A stretch of DNA of 64,000 bases from Phycisphaerae bacterium. GTDB taxonomy: Bacteria > Planctomycetota > Phycisphaerae > UBA1845. The notes under the pieces were generated by a model. It was not told the origin of the DNA. It saw nothing but the letters and a program-made list of their open reading frames with translations, and ran no database searches. Shown piece after piece: positions 25,189-33,800 of this stretch (position 1 is the first letter of the stretch; each line of letters opens with the position of its first letter). The stretch is taken from contig JANQQK010000062.1 in the NCBI GenBank assembly GCA_028289375.1, positions 49,825-113,824 of the forward strand, written 5' to 3'. A program made the position numbers and the translations under genes.

Positions 25189-26736
25189 ATGACAGAATCG
25201 GCCAAACGTGCGGTGGAAACGGTACTGATCGATGGTTCGTCGCTGACGATCTCGGCGTTGGATGCGGTTTATCTGCACCCGTTGTCGGCGGCGCTTTCGG
25301 CGGATGCGTGGGGGGCGGTGGATCGTTCGCGCGCGCGGGTGGTGGCGATTGCGGAGAAGGGCGATCCGGTTTACGGGGTTAATACCGGGTTTGGAAATCT
25401 GTGTCGCAAGCGTGTCGGGTCGGATGACCTTGATCGGCTTCAGTACAACCTGATCCGGTCGCATGCTGTCGGGGTCGGCCCCGAGGCGCCCGCCGCTGTG
25501 GTGCGTTGGATGTTGTTGTTCAAGATCGTCGCGTTGGCGAAGGGATACAGTGGTGTTCAACGCAGCACGATTCAGTGTCTGTGTGACATGCTGGCGCATG
25601 ACATTCTGCCGGTGATTCCGAATCAGGGATCGCTCGGGGCGAGCGGGGATTTGGCGCCTCTGGCGCACATGGTGTTGCCGCTGATCGGCGATGGGCGCGT
25701 CAGGGTTTCCGGTGAAAAACTCAACGCAGTTGACGCGTTCAAGAATGCGGGGATCGAGCCGGTCACGCTCGGGGCCAAGGAAGGGCTTGCGCTGATCAAT
25801 GGCACGCAATTCATGAGCGCGTACGGTGCTGCGATTCTCGTGCGAGCAAAGCGTGCACTGAAACAGGCGGACATCATCGCTTCGATGTCGCTCGAAGCGC
25901 TGCGCGGCAGTATTCAGCCATTCGACGCGCGGCTGCACGAGGTGAGGCCTCACCCGGGGGCGATCGAGACGGCGGCCAACTTCCGCGCGTTGTTGCGAGA
26001 CAGTGAGGTATTGGCGTCGCACGCCGATTGCGACAAAGTGCAGGATCCCTATTCGCTGCGGTGCATTCCGCAGGTGCACGGGGCGATACGCGATGTTGTG
26101 CGCCATGCCATTGAAGTTGTCGAACGCGAAATCAATGCGGTGACCGACAATCCGGTGATCTTCGAGGATGGGACGGCCATCAGCGGTGGGAATTTCCATG
26201 GCGAGTCGATTGCGTTTGCGTTGGATTACCTGGCCATCGCGCTGTGCGAATTGGCGAGTATATCCGAGCGGCGGATTTATCTTCTGCTGAGTGGGCATGA
26301 CGGGTTGCCATTGCTGCTGATGCAGGACACGGGGCTGAACAGTGGGTTCATGTTGCCGCAATACACAGCGGCTGCTTTGGTGAGCGAGGCGAAGATTCTG
26401 GCGTCGCCGGCGTCGGTCGATTCGATTCCGACGTCGCTGGGGCAGGAGGATCATGTCAGCATGGGGGCGACGTCTGCGACGAAGGCGTGGCGGACGATGA
26501 ACAGTGTTGAGACAGTGTTGGCGATTGAGCAGATGTGTGCGGCACAGGGGATGGACTATCGCGCGCCGCTGAAGGCAGGAGTTGGTCCGCAGACGGCGCT
26601 GGAGACGATACGCGAGCGGATCACGCACACGGAAGAGGATCGGCTGTTCGGGGAGGACATCGAGGTGTCGCATGAGCTGTTGCAATCGTGCGCGGTGTTG
26701 CGTCGGGTGGAGAATGTGGCTGGGAAACTGGCGTGA
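25189..26736 (+). CDS. hutH: Histidine ammonia-lyase
   Basis: HutH deaminates L-histidine to urocanate, the first step of histidine breakdown. The 515-residue protein has 'YGVNTGFGNLCRKRVGSDDL' near the N-terminus and the MIO-forming Ala-Ser-Gly in 'GSLGASGDLAPLAHMVLPLI' (about residues 151-153). It also has 'KEGLALINGTQFMSAYGA', the conserved 'QDPYSLRCIPQVHGA', and 'DNPVIFEDGTAISGGNFHG'. Its catalytic set appears complete and the length is normal. The ATG has no SD but a TATAAT box eight bases before it, suggesting a leaderless message. hutU follows after 54 bases, hutI and hutF further on, all on the same strand. Confidence 0.97.
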   Translation: MTESAKRAVETVLIDGSSLTISALDAVYLHPLSAALSADAWGAVDRSRARVVAIAEKGDPVYGVNTGFGNLCRKRVGSDDLDRLQYNLIRSHAVGVGPEAPAAVVRWMLLFKIVALAKGYSGVQRSTIQCLCDMLAHDILPVIPNQGSLGASGDLAPLAHMVLPLIGDGRVRVSGEKLNAVDAFKNAGIEPVTLGAKEGLALINGTQFMSAYGAAILVRAKRALKQADIIASMSLEALRGSIQPFDARLHEVRPHPGAIETAANFRALLRDSEVLASHADCDKVQDPYSLRCIPQVHGAIRDVVRHAIEVVEREINAVTDNPVIFEDGTAISGGNFHGESIAFALDYLAIALCELASISERRIYLLLSGHDGLPLLLMQDTGLNSGFMLPQYTAAALVSEAKILASPASVDSIPTSLGQEDHVSMGATSATKAWRTMNSVETVLAIEQMCAAQGMDYRAPLKAGVGPQTALETIRERITHTEEDRLFGEDIEVSHELLQSCAVLRRVENVAGKLA

Positions 26737-26790
26737 TGCACGAGGCCAAGTCGGCGTGCGTTGCGAATTGGATGAGATTCAGGAGGTTGA

Positions 26791-28464
26791 ATGATGTCGC
26801 AGACGGCTGAGGTGGGAATCGCAGGAGCACGTGAAGTTCGGGCGCCGCGCGGGACGGAGATTACGTGCAAGAGCTGGCTGACCGAAGCGCCGATGCGGAT
26901 GATCATGAACAACCTCGATCCCGAGGTGGCCGAGAACCCCGACGAGTTGGTGGTCTATGGTGGGACGGGCAAGGCCGCTCGAACCTGGCAGGACTTCGAT
27001 CGCATCGTTGGGGCGTTGAAGGAGTTGGAGGTCGACGAGACGCTGCTTGTTCAGTCGGGGCGACCGGTGGGCATCATCAAGACGCACGCTGACGCACCGC
27101 GTGTGCTGATTTCCAATTCGATGCTCGTGCCGAACTGGGCCAACTGGGATGAATTTCGTCGGCTGGAACAGCTTGGCCTGACGATGTTCGGGCAGATGAC
27201 GGCGGGCAGTTGGATTTACATCGGCACGCAGGGGATTTTGCAGGGGACGTACGAGACATTCGGAGCGGCGGCGCGGCAGCACTATGGCGGCGACTTGTCG
27301 GGCAAGCTGGTCGTGACGGCTGGTCTGGGAGGCATGGGCGGTGCTCAGCCGCTGGCGGTCACGATGAACAACGGCGTCTGTCTTGCGGCTGAGATCGATC
27401 CGGTGCGTGTTGATCGCCGTTTGCAGACGCGGTACCTCGACAAGAGCACCACCGATTTCGACGAGGCAATGGCGTGGTGTCGGGAAGCTCAAGCGGCGAA
27501 GAAGCCGTTGTCGGTCGGCTTGGTCATGAACGCGGCTGACATGTTGGCCGAGATGATCGCCCGCGACATTCTGCCCGACATGCTGACCGATCAGACGTCG
27601 GCCCACGATGCGCTTGTTGGCTACTACCCGAACGGCATGACGTTCGACGACGCCAACGCACTGCGCAAGAGCGATCCGGACAAATACGTGACCGAATCGA
27701 TGCGGACGATGGGCGAGCACGTGTCGTCGATGCTCGAGTTGCAGAAGCGTGGGGCGATCACGTTTGATTATGGCAACAACATTCGCGGGCAGGCGCTCAA
27801 AGTCGGCGTCGACAACGCGTTTGATTTCAAGGGATTCGTACCGCTGTACATCAGGCCTCTGTTTTGCGAAGGGTCGGGGCCGTTCCGATGGGTGGCGCTC
27901 TCCGGCGATCCGAAGGACATTGCCCGTACCGACCAAGCCGTGCTCGAGACTTTTCCGGAGAATGACCATCTGTGTCGCTGGATTCGGATGGCGTCCGAGC
28001 AGGTGGCCTTTCAGGGGTTGCCGTCGCGGATTTGCTGGCTGTCGTATGGCGAGCGGGCGAAGATGGGGCTCGTGTTCAACGATCTGGTGGCCAAGGGCGA
28101 GATCAGTGCACCGATCGTGATTGGCCGCGATCATCTGGATTGTGGCTCGGTCGCATCGCCGAATCGCGAGACGGAGGGCATGAAGGATGGGTCGGACGCT
28201 ATTGCCGATTGGCCGATCCTGAACGCGTTGGCCAACACCGCTTGCGGAGCGACGTGGGTGAGCGTGCATCATGGCGGTGGTGTGGGCATGGGCTATTCGA
28301 TCCACGCGGGGCAGGTGATCGTGGCCGACGGTACGTCCGAGGCGGCGAAGCGATTGGAACGCGTCCTGACGACCGACCCCGCCATGGGCGTCTTCCGCCA
28401 CGTCGACGCCGGTTACGACAAGGCGCAGACGGTCGCCGAGGAACGGGGCGTGAAGTTGCCCTAA
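26791..28464 (+). CDS. hutU: Urocanate hydratase
   Basis: HutU converts urocanate to imidazolonepropionate using NAD+ as an electrophile. The 557-residue protein shows the family hallmarks: '[20 protein letters not shown]', '[20 protein letters not shown]', and '[15 protein letters not shown]'. The Rossmann-type glycine stretch '[19 protein letters not shown]' and the active-site Cys region '[15 protein letters not shown]' to '[13 protein letters not shown]' follow. The length is within one or two residues of the family norm. The ATG pair at 26791/26794 is preceded by a strong 'AGGAGG' SD. It is the second gene of the hut cluster, 54 bases behind hutH. Confidence 0.97.
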   Translation: MMSQTAEVGIAGAREVRAPRGTEITCKSWLTEAPMRMIMNNLDPEVAENPDELVVYGGTGKAARTWQDFDRIVGALKELEVDETLLVQSGRPVGIIKTHADAPRVLISNSMLVPNWANWDEFRRLEQLGLTMFGQMTAGSWIYIGTQGILQGTYETFGAAARQHYGGDLSGKLVVTAGLGGMGGAQPLAVTMNNGVCLAAEIDPVRVDRRLQTRYLDKSTTDFDEAMAWCREAQAAKKPLSVGLVMNAADMLAEMIARDILPDMLTDQTSAHDALVGYYPNGMTFDDANALRKSDPDKYVTESMRTMGEHVSSMLELQKRGAITFDYGNNIRGQALKVGVDNAFDFKGFVPLYIRPLFCEGSGPFRWVALSGDPKDIARTDQAVLETFPENDHLCRWIRMASEQVAFQGLPSRICWLSYGERAKMGLVFNDLVAKGEISAPIVIGRDHLDCGSVASPNRETEGMKDGSDAIADWPILNALANTACGATWVSVHHGGGVGMGYSIHAGQVIVADGTSEAAKRLERVLTTDPAMGVFRHVDAGYDKAQTVAEERGVKLP

Positions 28465-28512
28465 CAAGAAAGAGCAGCGGACGATTGCATTGACTTTGGT
28501 CCAAATAGATCC

Positions 28513-29763
28513 ATGCTCGTTATTCGCAACATCGGTGAACTTGTCCTCTTCGACGCCGACGCTGCGCCGATGGTCAACTCCGCAGCGCTGCGGCGTATCA
28601 ACGACGCTTATGTCACTGTTGATGAACACGGCAGAATCGTCACGTTCGGGCCGGATGCGGACTGCGTGGCCCTTGATTGGTTCGAGGTGGTCGATGCCGA
28701 AGGTGGATGCGTCGTTCCGGGCCTCGTCGATTTTCACACGCACACCGTTTTCGCCGGCACGCGCGAGCATGAATTCGTCATGCGCATCGAAGGCCGAAGC
28801 TACGCCGAGATCGCAGAAGCCGGCGGCGGGATCAAGACGACCGTCAAATCCGTCCGAGCTGCGTCGGAAGACGAACTTGTCAACCTCGCACTGCCGCGAC
28901 TGCATCGCATGCTTGGCTACGGTGTCACCACGGTCGAGATCAAGAGCGGATATGGGTTAAGCGTCGAAGACGAACTCAAGATGCTTCGGGCGGCCAAGCG
29001 GCTCAACGACCTTCAGCCCATCGAAGTCGTCGGCACATACCTCGCCGCCCATACCGTCCCGGCTGAATACACCGACAACCGCGAAGCCTACCTCGACCTC
29101 GTCTGCAGTGACGAACTGATGGGCAGGGTGGTGAACGAAGGGTTGGCCGAGTTCTGCGACATCTTCACCGAACGGACCGCCTTCACGATCGACGAATCGC
29201 GTCGCGTCCTGCTCGCCGGTAAGGAGCAAGGCCTGATCCCGCGCCTGCACGCCGATCAAATCACGCAGATCGGTGCATCGAAACTAGCGGCGGAGGTTGG
29301 CGCGATGTCAGCCGACCATCTGGAGACGATCGACGACGCTGGTATTGATGCGATGAAATCCGCCAATGTCATCGCCGGCTTGCTGCCCGGTTGCTCGTGG
29401 TATCTTGGCGTCGAGCAAGCCCCCGCCCGCAAGATCATCGACGCAGGACTGCCCGTCGCATTGGCGACCGACTTCAACCCAGGCTCCTCCGTTGTCGAGT
29501 CGCTGCCTTTGTGCATGAACATCGCCTGCACGCAGATGAAGATGACGCCAGCCGAGTGCCTGATCGGTGCGACCGCCAACGCCGCCGCCGCGATCAACCG
29601 AGGCCAACGTCTCGGCGCCATCCGCGAGGGGATGCAGGCCGACCTCGTCATCCTCGACGTGCCCAACCTCGAACGCTGGATGTACGAAGCCGGTCGAAAC
29701 TGCGTCCGCACCGTCATCAAGAATGGTCGGGTCGCATTCGATCGTGACGCCCGTAATTCATGA
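28513..29763 (+). CDS. hutI: Imidazolonepropionase
   Basis: HutI is an amidohydrolase that opens imidazolonepropionate to N-formimino-L-glutamate. The metal-binding H-x-H lies in 'VVPGLVDFHTHTVFAGTREH', and the substrate-binding stretch 'EFVMRIEGRSYAEIAEAGGG' follows. Later metal and catalytic residues lie in 'RLHADQITQIGASKLAAEVG', 'SADHLETIDDAGIDAM' and 'PVALATDFNPGSS'. At 416 aa it is normal length. It starts 48 bases after hutU with only a weak SD. Its stop overlaps the ATG of the following small membrane protein gene by four bases (ATGA), so that gene belongs to the operon. Confidence 0.97.
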   Translation: MLVIRNIGELVLFDADAAPMVNSAALRRINDAYVTVDEHGRIVTFGPDADCVALDWFEVVDAEGGCVVPGLVDFHTHTVFAGTREHEFVMRIEGRSYAEIAEAGGGIKTTVKSVRAASEDELVNLALPRLHRMLGYGVTTVEIKSGYGLSVEDELKMLRAAKRLNDLQPIEVVGTYLAAHTVPAEYTDNREAYLDLVCSDELMGRVVNEGLAEFCDIFTERTAFTIDESRRVLLAGKEQGLIPRLHADQITQIGASKLAAEVGAMSADHLETIDDAGIDAMKSANVIAGLLPGCSWYLGVEQAPARKIIDAGLPVALATDFNPGSSVVESLPLCMNIACTQMKMTPAECLIGATANAAAAINRGQRLGAIREGMQADLVILDVPNLERWMYEAGRNCVRTVIKNGRVAFDRDARNS

Positions 29764-30290
29764 AAGTCAAAAAACTCATCGATAACCGCCTGATCCTGCA
29801 GGGCATTCCGCAGGGTGACACGGGCATGTGGCTGCCGCCGCTGGTCGGGTTGATCTTCTGCATCGTGCCGGGGTTGCTGTTCCGCGAAGTAGACATGATC
29901 GGGCCGCGAATCATGGTCTGGCTGTTCTTCGTCATCGGTCTGGCCATTCTGGCGTTCTTCGTCCACGTCATGTGTCGTCGCGAGCGGCTGACCATCGAGA
30001 AGAACGGCGCCTGCGTGCATGAAACGTGGAACATTCTGGGCGGTGAGCGGAAGCGAAACGAATACGCAAGCCAACGCGTCGCCGCCGTCCGTTTGAACCA
30101 TCGGGAAAAATCCGTCGGCTCCGGTTCAAACGGTGGATCCTCGACCGTCGATATCTGGGAAGCCGCTCTGCTCATCGACAAACCCCGCCGCAAAATCGTT
30201 CTGGCCGAAGACAACTCCGCCGACGGCAAGCATTCCCGCAGCATCGCCAGCACCACGGCCACGTTCCTCGACGTCGAATTGCGCGACTGA
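29760..30290 (+). CDS. Small two-TM membrane protein in hut operon
   Basis: I do not recognise this 176-residue protein. It has two membrane helices near the N-terminus ('WLPPLVGLIFCIVPGLLF' and 'IMVWLFFVIGLAILAFFVHV'). A cytoplasmic or periplasmic beta-rich tail follows ('RERLTIEKNGACVHETWNIL', 'VDIWEAALLIDKPRRKIVLA', 'ATFLDVEL'), reminiscent of bacterial PH-like membrane proteins. The ATG overlaps the hutI stop as ATGA, and hutF begins 43 bases after its stop, so it is expressed with histidine catabolism. It is not a transporter by sequence. A role in the pathway is unknown and its position may simply reflect operon read-through. Confidence 0.72.
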   Translation: MKVKKLIDNRLILQGIPQGDTGMWLPPLVGLIFCIVPGLLFREVDMIGPRIMVWLFFVIGLAILAFFVHVMCRRERLTIEKNGACVHETWNILGGERKRNEYASQRVAAVRLNHREKSVGSGSNGGSSTVDIWEAALLIDKPRRKIVLAEDNSADGKHSRSIASTTATFLDVELRD

Positions 30291-30333
30291 CCCGTTCAGC
30301 ATCGGTTGCCGTTTCGGGTAGGATGCGTGCACC

Positions 30334-31617
30334 ATGAGCGACAGAATCATCGAAGCCGATTGGACGTATCTCGACGGGCAGTTTGAGGCTGGGCTGCGGG
30401 TGCAGGTTGGGGCTGACGGGCGGATTTCGCGCGTCGGCAGTGGGGGGGATGAGCCGACCGAGCGGCTGAGCGGCTGCGCGCTGATCCCCGGATTCGTGAA
30501 TGCCCATTCGCATGCGTTTCAGCGCGGTCTGCGCGGGATGGCGGAGACGTTTCCGCAGAAGAGCGGCAATTTCTGGGTCTGGCGGGATGAGATGTATCGG
30601 CTTGTCGGTGAGTTGGGGCCTGAACGGTTTCACGACGTCTGCGTGCAGTGTTTCCGCGAGATGCTGCGATGCGGCATCACGACCGTCGGCGAATTTCACT
30701 ACTTTCACCATGACGAGACTTGCGGCGGGTTTGCGTTTGACGAGCTTGTTCTATCAGCCGCGCGGCATGCCGGCATTCGCATCGTGTTGCTGAACGCCTG
30801 CTACATGACCGGCGACATCGGTCAACCACTCGAAGGCGGGCAGCGTCGGTTTGGCAGTGTGTCATATGAGCAGTTCATCGAAAACGTCGAACGCATCGAC
30901 ACACTTCTCGACGGCGACACGCAACGGCAGGGGCTCGTCGCCCACAGCATCCGCGCGGTGCCGATCGACGACATCGTCCGGCTGCACGCATACGCGTCGA
31001 AGCGGTCGATGGTCCTGCACATGCACGTCGAGGAGCAGCAACGCGAGATCGACATGTGCCTGCTGCATCACAAGATGCGACCGATGGAATTGCTTATCGA
31101 GCGCATGCCGTTCGGTCGCGAATTCACAGCCGTCCATTGCACGCACACCGACCCGGGGGACATGACCCAGTTCATCAATCGCGGCGCCAATATCTGCATC
31201 TGCCCGCTCACCGAAGCCAATCTCGGCGATGGGATTTCCGCAGCCGCGAAGATGTGGGCCGACGGCGGGGCGATCTGCCTCGGCACCGACTCCAACAACC
31301 GCATCGACATGCTCGAAGAAATGCGTCTGCTCGAATATGGCCAACGTCTGCGTCACGAGGGTCGCGGCGTGTTCAAGGGTCGTGGCGGGTCGGTGGCAGA
31401 GGGCTTGATGCGGTGCGCCACGGAGGTCGGTGCCCGATCACTCAACATCGACACCGGCAGCATTGCCCCCGGCCAGCACGCCGACGTCGTCGTCATCGAT
31501 TTGAATGCACCGCAATTGGCCGGCTGGACGCGGGAGTCGCTTCTGACATCGCTCGTCTTCGGCTGCGACGCCGGCGTGATTAAGAACGTCTGCGTCGGCG
31601 GGAACTGGGTGTTTTAA
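30334..31617 (+). CDS. hutF: Formimidoylglutamate deiminase
   Basis: HutF deiminates N-formimino-L-glutamate to N-formyl-L-glutamate and ammonia, defining the five-step branch of histidine degradation that needs HutG to finish. The 427-residue amidohydrolase has metal ligands in 'PGFVNAHSHAFQRGLRGMAE', the family stretch 'FWVWRDEMYRL', and 'ITTVGEFHYFHHD'. Further metal or catalytic residues are in 'HMHVEEQQREI', 'TAVHCTHTDPGDM' and 'CLGTDSNNRIDMLEEMRLLE'. Length is a little below the usual ~450. No HutG (N-formylglutamate amidohydrolase) is in the window. Its stop overlaps by three bases with that of the convergent gene downstream. Confidence 0.94.
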   Translation: MSDRIIEADWTYLDGQFEAGLRVQVGADGRISRVGSGGDEPTERLSGCALIPGFVNAHSHAFQRGLRGMAETFPQKSGNFWVWRDEMYRLVGELGPERFHDVCVQCFREMLRCGITTVGEFHYFHHDETCGGFAFDELVLSAARHAGIRIVLLNACYMTGDIGQPLEGGQRRFGSVSYEQFIENVERIDTLLDGDTQRQGLVAHSIRAVPIDDIVRLHAYASKRSMVLHMHVEEQQREIDMCLLHHKMRPMELLIERMPFGREFTAVHCTHTDPGDMTQFINRGANICICPLTEANLGDGISAAAKMWADGGAICLGTDSNNRIDMLEEMRLLEYGQRLRHEGRGVFKGRGGSVAEGLMRCATEVGARSLNIDTGSIAPGQHADVVVIDLNAPQLAGWTRESLLTSLVFGCDAGVIKNVCVGGNWVF

Positions 31618-33260
31618 GGTTTGGCTTCGGGTTCCAGCGACTGCAAGTCACCGGCGGTCTTTAGCAGGCCGGGGAAGCGTGCGATGGCTGAACCTGCCGG
31701 CGCGTCTTTGGCGGCTTTCTCGAGATTCTTGATGCCGAACTCTTCCAGCCCCAGATAGTACTCCATGTACCCCAACAGGAACCGGTAGCGGTGGTCTTCC
31801 TTGTCAGCCAGCTTCTGTTCGAGGTCAGCACGGCGGACATCAAGCATGTTCACGTCCTTGATGAACTCGGTCAGGTCGAACCTGAAGTAGGCCACCTCCG
31901 GGAACAGGTCGATCGCCCGTTCGATGCGGCGAACCGCACTGTAATATTCACCAGCCCCGACGTACGCGATGCCCTGCCCGAGGTAGATCAGCGGGTTCAT
32001 CCGATCGCCGGCCAGCGCAACCTCGTAATGTGCCAACGCGCGGTAGTATTGTCCGTCGCGAAGATGCCGCTCTGCCGACGAAATGAACTGTTCGGACGGA
32101 TTGACATTGCCGGCTGAAAACGTTGTGAGCGGTTGCTCGTTCGTCTCGATCAGGAACGAGCGCGACTGATCCACTTCATCACGCACCGAAGGCACTTCGC
32201 CCGCACCGGTCTGAAGCTGATCCGTACGGGTCTGGATCGACTTGACCATCGACACCGTTTCACGCATTTGGCCATAAAGGCTTCCCGGCATCGCCGGGGT
32301 CAGGTCACCGGCTGGTCCCTGCCGCGGAATCAGCGGATTGTCATCCCACGCCGACGCCCCGGGAGCACGCCCATCATCGAGCAGGCCGTCCGTCGTGGCG
32401 AAGATGTCGGAGCGGGTTGAACCATCAATCCCGCCGGCCGGCTGATCGAATCGCGGCAGCCCGGAGACGAGCGGATCGAGTCGGCCGGTCTGGCCTGATT
32501 CTTCGAGCGTGGGGAGTTTCAAGTCGAGATCGCCGCTGAGCGATCCCAGATCCTGGTACGCGAGGTTCGATGGCGGCGACAACTCCGTGATGGACGACCA
32601 GGGCGACAGGCCGAAATTGGCCGACCCGCGTGGATCAAGTTGCAGGCGTTTTGCGAACTCGATGTTCTGGATGTTCAGCCGCTGATCGACTTGGAATCCG
32701 AGGTTGTTCGACGGGCCGAAAATGGGGCTGGCCCCGATCAGCTCTTCCTCGTCGAAAGACAGTCCACCGATCGCCGTCGTGATTTGCGGCAGCGTGGGAA
32801 ACGACGCACCTGGTATTGTGGAACTCAGCGTCGAACCCGGCAGCGTGCTCGTGGGTGAAGTAAACGAGGGAATCTGAAGCGAACCGGCTGGAATCGGCGA
32901 TACCGACAGCGACGGTGCCGACCCGAACGACGGCGTGATCGTGTTGATCGTGCCAAAGTCCAGCGGACCACCGAAGTTCGTCGACTGAATGTTCGCAAAC
33001 GTTGGCGACGTAAAGGAGTTCAGCGACGTCGGCGCGTTGAACGTCGAATTGAACCGCAACGGCTGAGCAATCTGAATGATGTCCGTGTCCGCAAGACTCT
33101 GGCCGCCGAAAGGCCCCAGCGAGTTCACACGCGGCACATTGCTGGACGCCGATCCGATGTTGCTGCTGACCCGGTTGTTGACGCGAACCTGAGCATGCGT
33201 GACAAGTGAAGCTGCGGCAACAAAGCCCGTGGTCAGAATGAGGCAACGGCAAGTGGTCAT
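31614..33260 (-). CDS. Exported protein with C-terminal TPR-like repeats
   Basis: From the ATG at 33260 the 548-residue product has a signal peptide ('MTTCRCLILTTGFVAAASLV' to 'THAQ'). A long Ser/Pro/Asn/Phe-rich low-complexity region follows ('SLNSFTSPTFANIQSTNFGG', 'PSFTSPTSTLPGSTLSSTIP'), then a linker. The C-terminal TPR-like block begins 'SSAERHLRDGQYYRALAHYE', with 'LIYLGQGIAYVGAGEYYSAV' and 'LLGYMEYYLGLEEFGIKNLE'. It is likely periplasmic or surface-exposed and involved in protein-protein contacts. The track start at 33359 adds 33 residues before the signal peptide. Convergent with hutF, the stop codons overlap. Function unknown. Confidence 0.78.
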   Translation of the reverse strand: MTTCRCLILTTGFVAAASLVTHAQVRVNNRVSSNIGSASSNVPRVNSLGPFGGQSLADTDIIQIAQPLRFNSTFNAPTSLNSFTSPTFANIQSTNFGGPLDFGTINTITPSFGSAPSLSVSPIPAGSLQIPSFTSPTSTLPGSTLSSTIPGASFPTLPQITTAIGGLSFDEEELIGASPIFGPSNNLGFQVDQRLNIQNIEFAKRLQLDPRGSANFGLSPWSSITELSPPSNLAYQDLGSLSGDLDLKLPTLEESGQTGRLDPLVSGLPRFDQPAGGIDGSTRSDIFATTDGLLDDGRAPGASAWDDNPLIPRQGPAGDLTPAMPGSLYGQMRETVSMVKSIQTRTDQLQTGAGEVPSVRDEVDQSRSFLIETNEQPLTTFSAGNVNPSEQFISSAERHLRDGQYYRALAHYEVALAGDRMNPLIYLGQGIAYVGAGEYYSAVRRIERAIDLFPEVAYFRFDLTEFIKDVNMLDVRRADLEQKLADKEDHRYRFLLGYMEYYLGLEEFGIKNLEKAAKDAPAGSAIARFPGLLKTAGDLQSLEPEAKP

Positions 33261-33416
33261 GACAATGTCCCTCGATTGCGAATTCAACATCGGCGCGGAC
33301 GTCGCGTACTCAGACGAATCCTGCAATTTCAGTATAGGAATCGCCGACACGCCCTTCAATGGCTATCGACCGGATCGCCACAAGAGGCTGAGCGGAATCA
33401 GCGGGATGGGTGTTGC

Positions 33417-33800
33417 ATGACCAGTGAGCAGGATTGCACGTTTCCCCAAAGCCACCGATTGCGACTCAGACGCGACTTTGACCGCGTGTTCGAGGTGCGA
33501 GTCGCCGCCGGCAATGGTCACCTCGTCGTCTTCGTCTGCCGCAACGGGCTGGACCACCCCCGCATCGGTTTGAGCGTCGGGAGACGCATTGGCAATGCCG
33601 TGAAACGCAACCGCGTCAAGCGGCTGCTGCGTGAAGCATTCCGGCTGGAGCAACATGGTCTGCCCGCCGGCGTCGACATGGTCTGCGTGGTCAAAAGTGC
33701 CGAGAGCGCCGCGCTCGATCGCTACCGGGCCACACTGCCCAAACTCGTCGACCGGGCGGTCCGCAAGCTCCATGCATCCGAATCGTCCCGCGACGTCTAA
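33417..33800 (+). CDS. rnpA: Ribonuclease P protein component
   Basis: RnpA binds the RNase P RNA and the 5' leader of pre-tRNA. From the ATG at 33417 the 127-residue basic protein shows 'HRLRLRRDFDRVFEVRV', 'PRIGLSVGRRIGNAVKRNRV' and the hallmark RNR motif 'RNRVKRLLREAFR', followed by 'VDMVCVVKSAESAALDRYRA'. The track start at 33276 is upstream of any conserved residue. The usual neighbour rpmH (ribosomal protein L34) is not present in the 157 bases upstream, and yidC-type genes are not downstream, so the gene has been separated from the conserved rpmH-rnpA context. Its stop overlaps the convergent giant lipoprotein's stop. Confidence 0.94.
   Translation: MTSEQDCTFPQSHRLRLRRDFDRVFEVRVAAGNGHLVVFVCRNGLDHPRIGLSVGRRIGNAVKRNRVKRLLREAFRLEQHGLPAGVDMVCVVKSAESAALDRYRATLPKLVDRAVRKLHASESSRDV

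Noticed and set aside
25174-28905. Two long minus-strand ORFs (503 and 708 aa)
   Set aside because: They are antisense to hutH, hutU and the start of hutI and are rich in His/Arg in the way expected of GC-rich shadow frames.
33261-33416. rpmH expected upstream of rnpA
   Set aside because: No short basic L34-like frame is present in the 156 bases.
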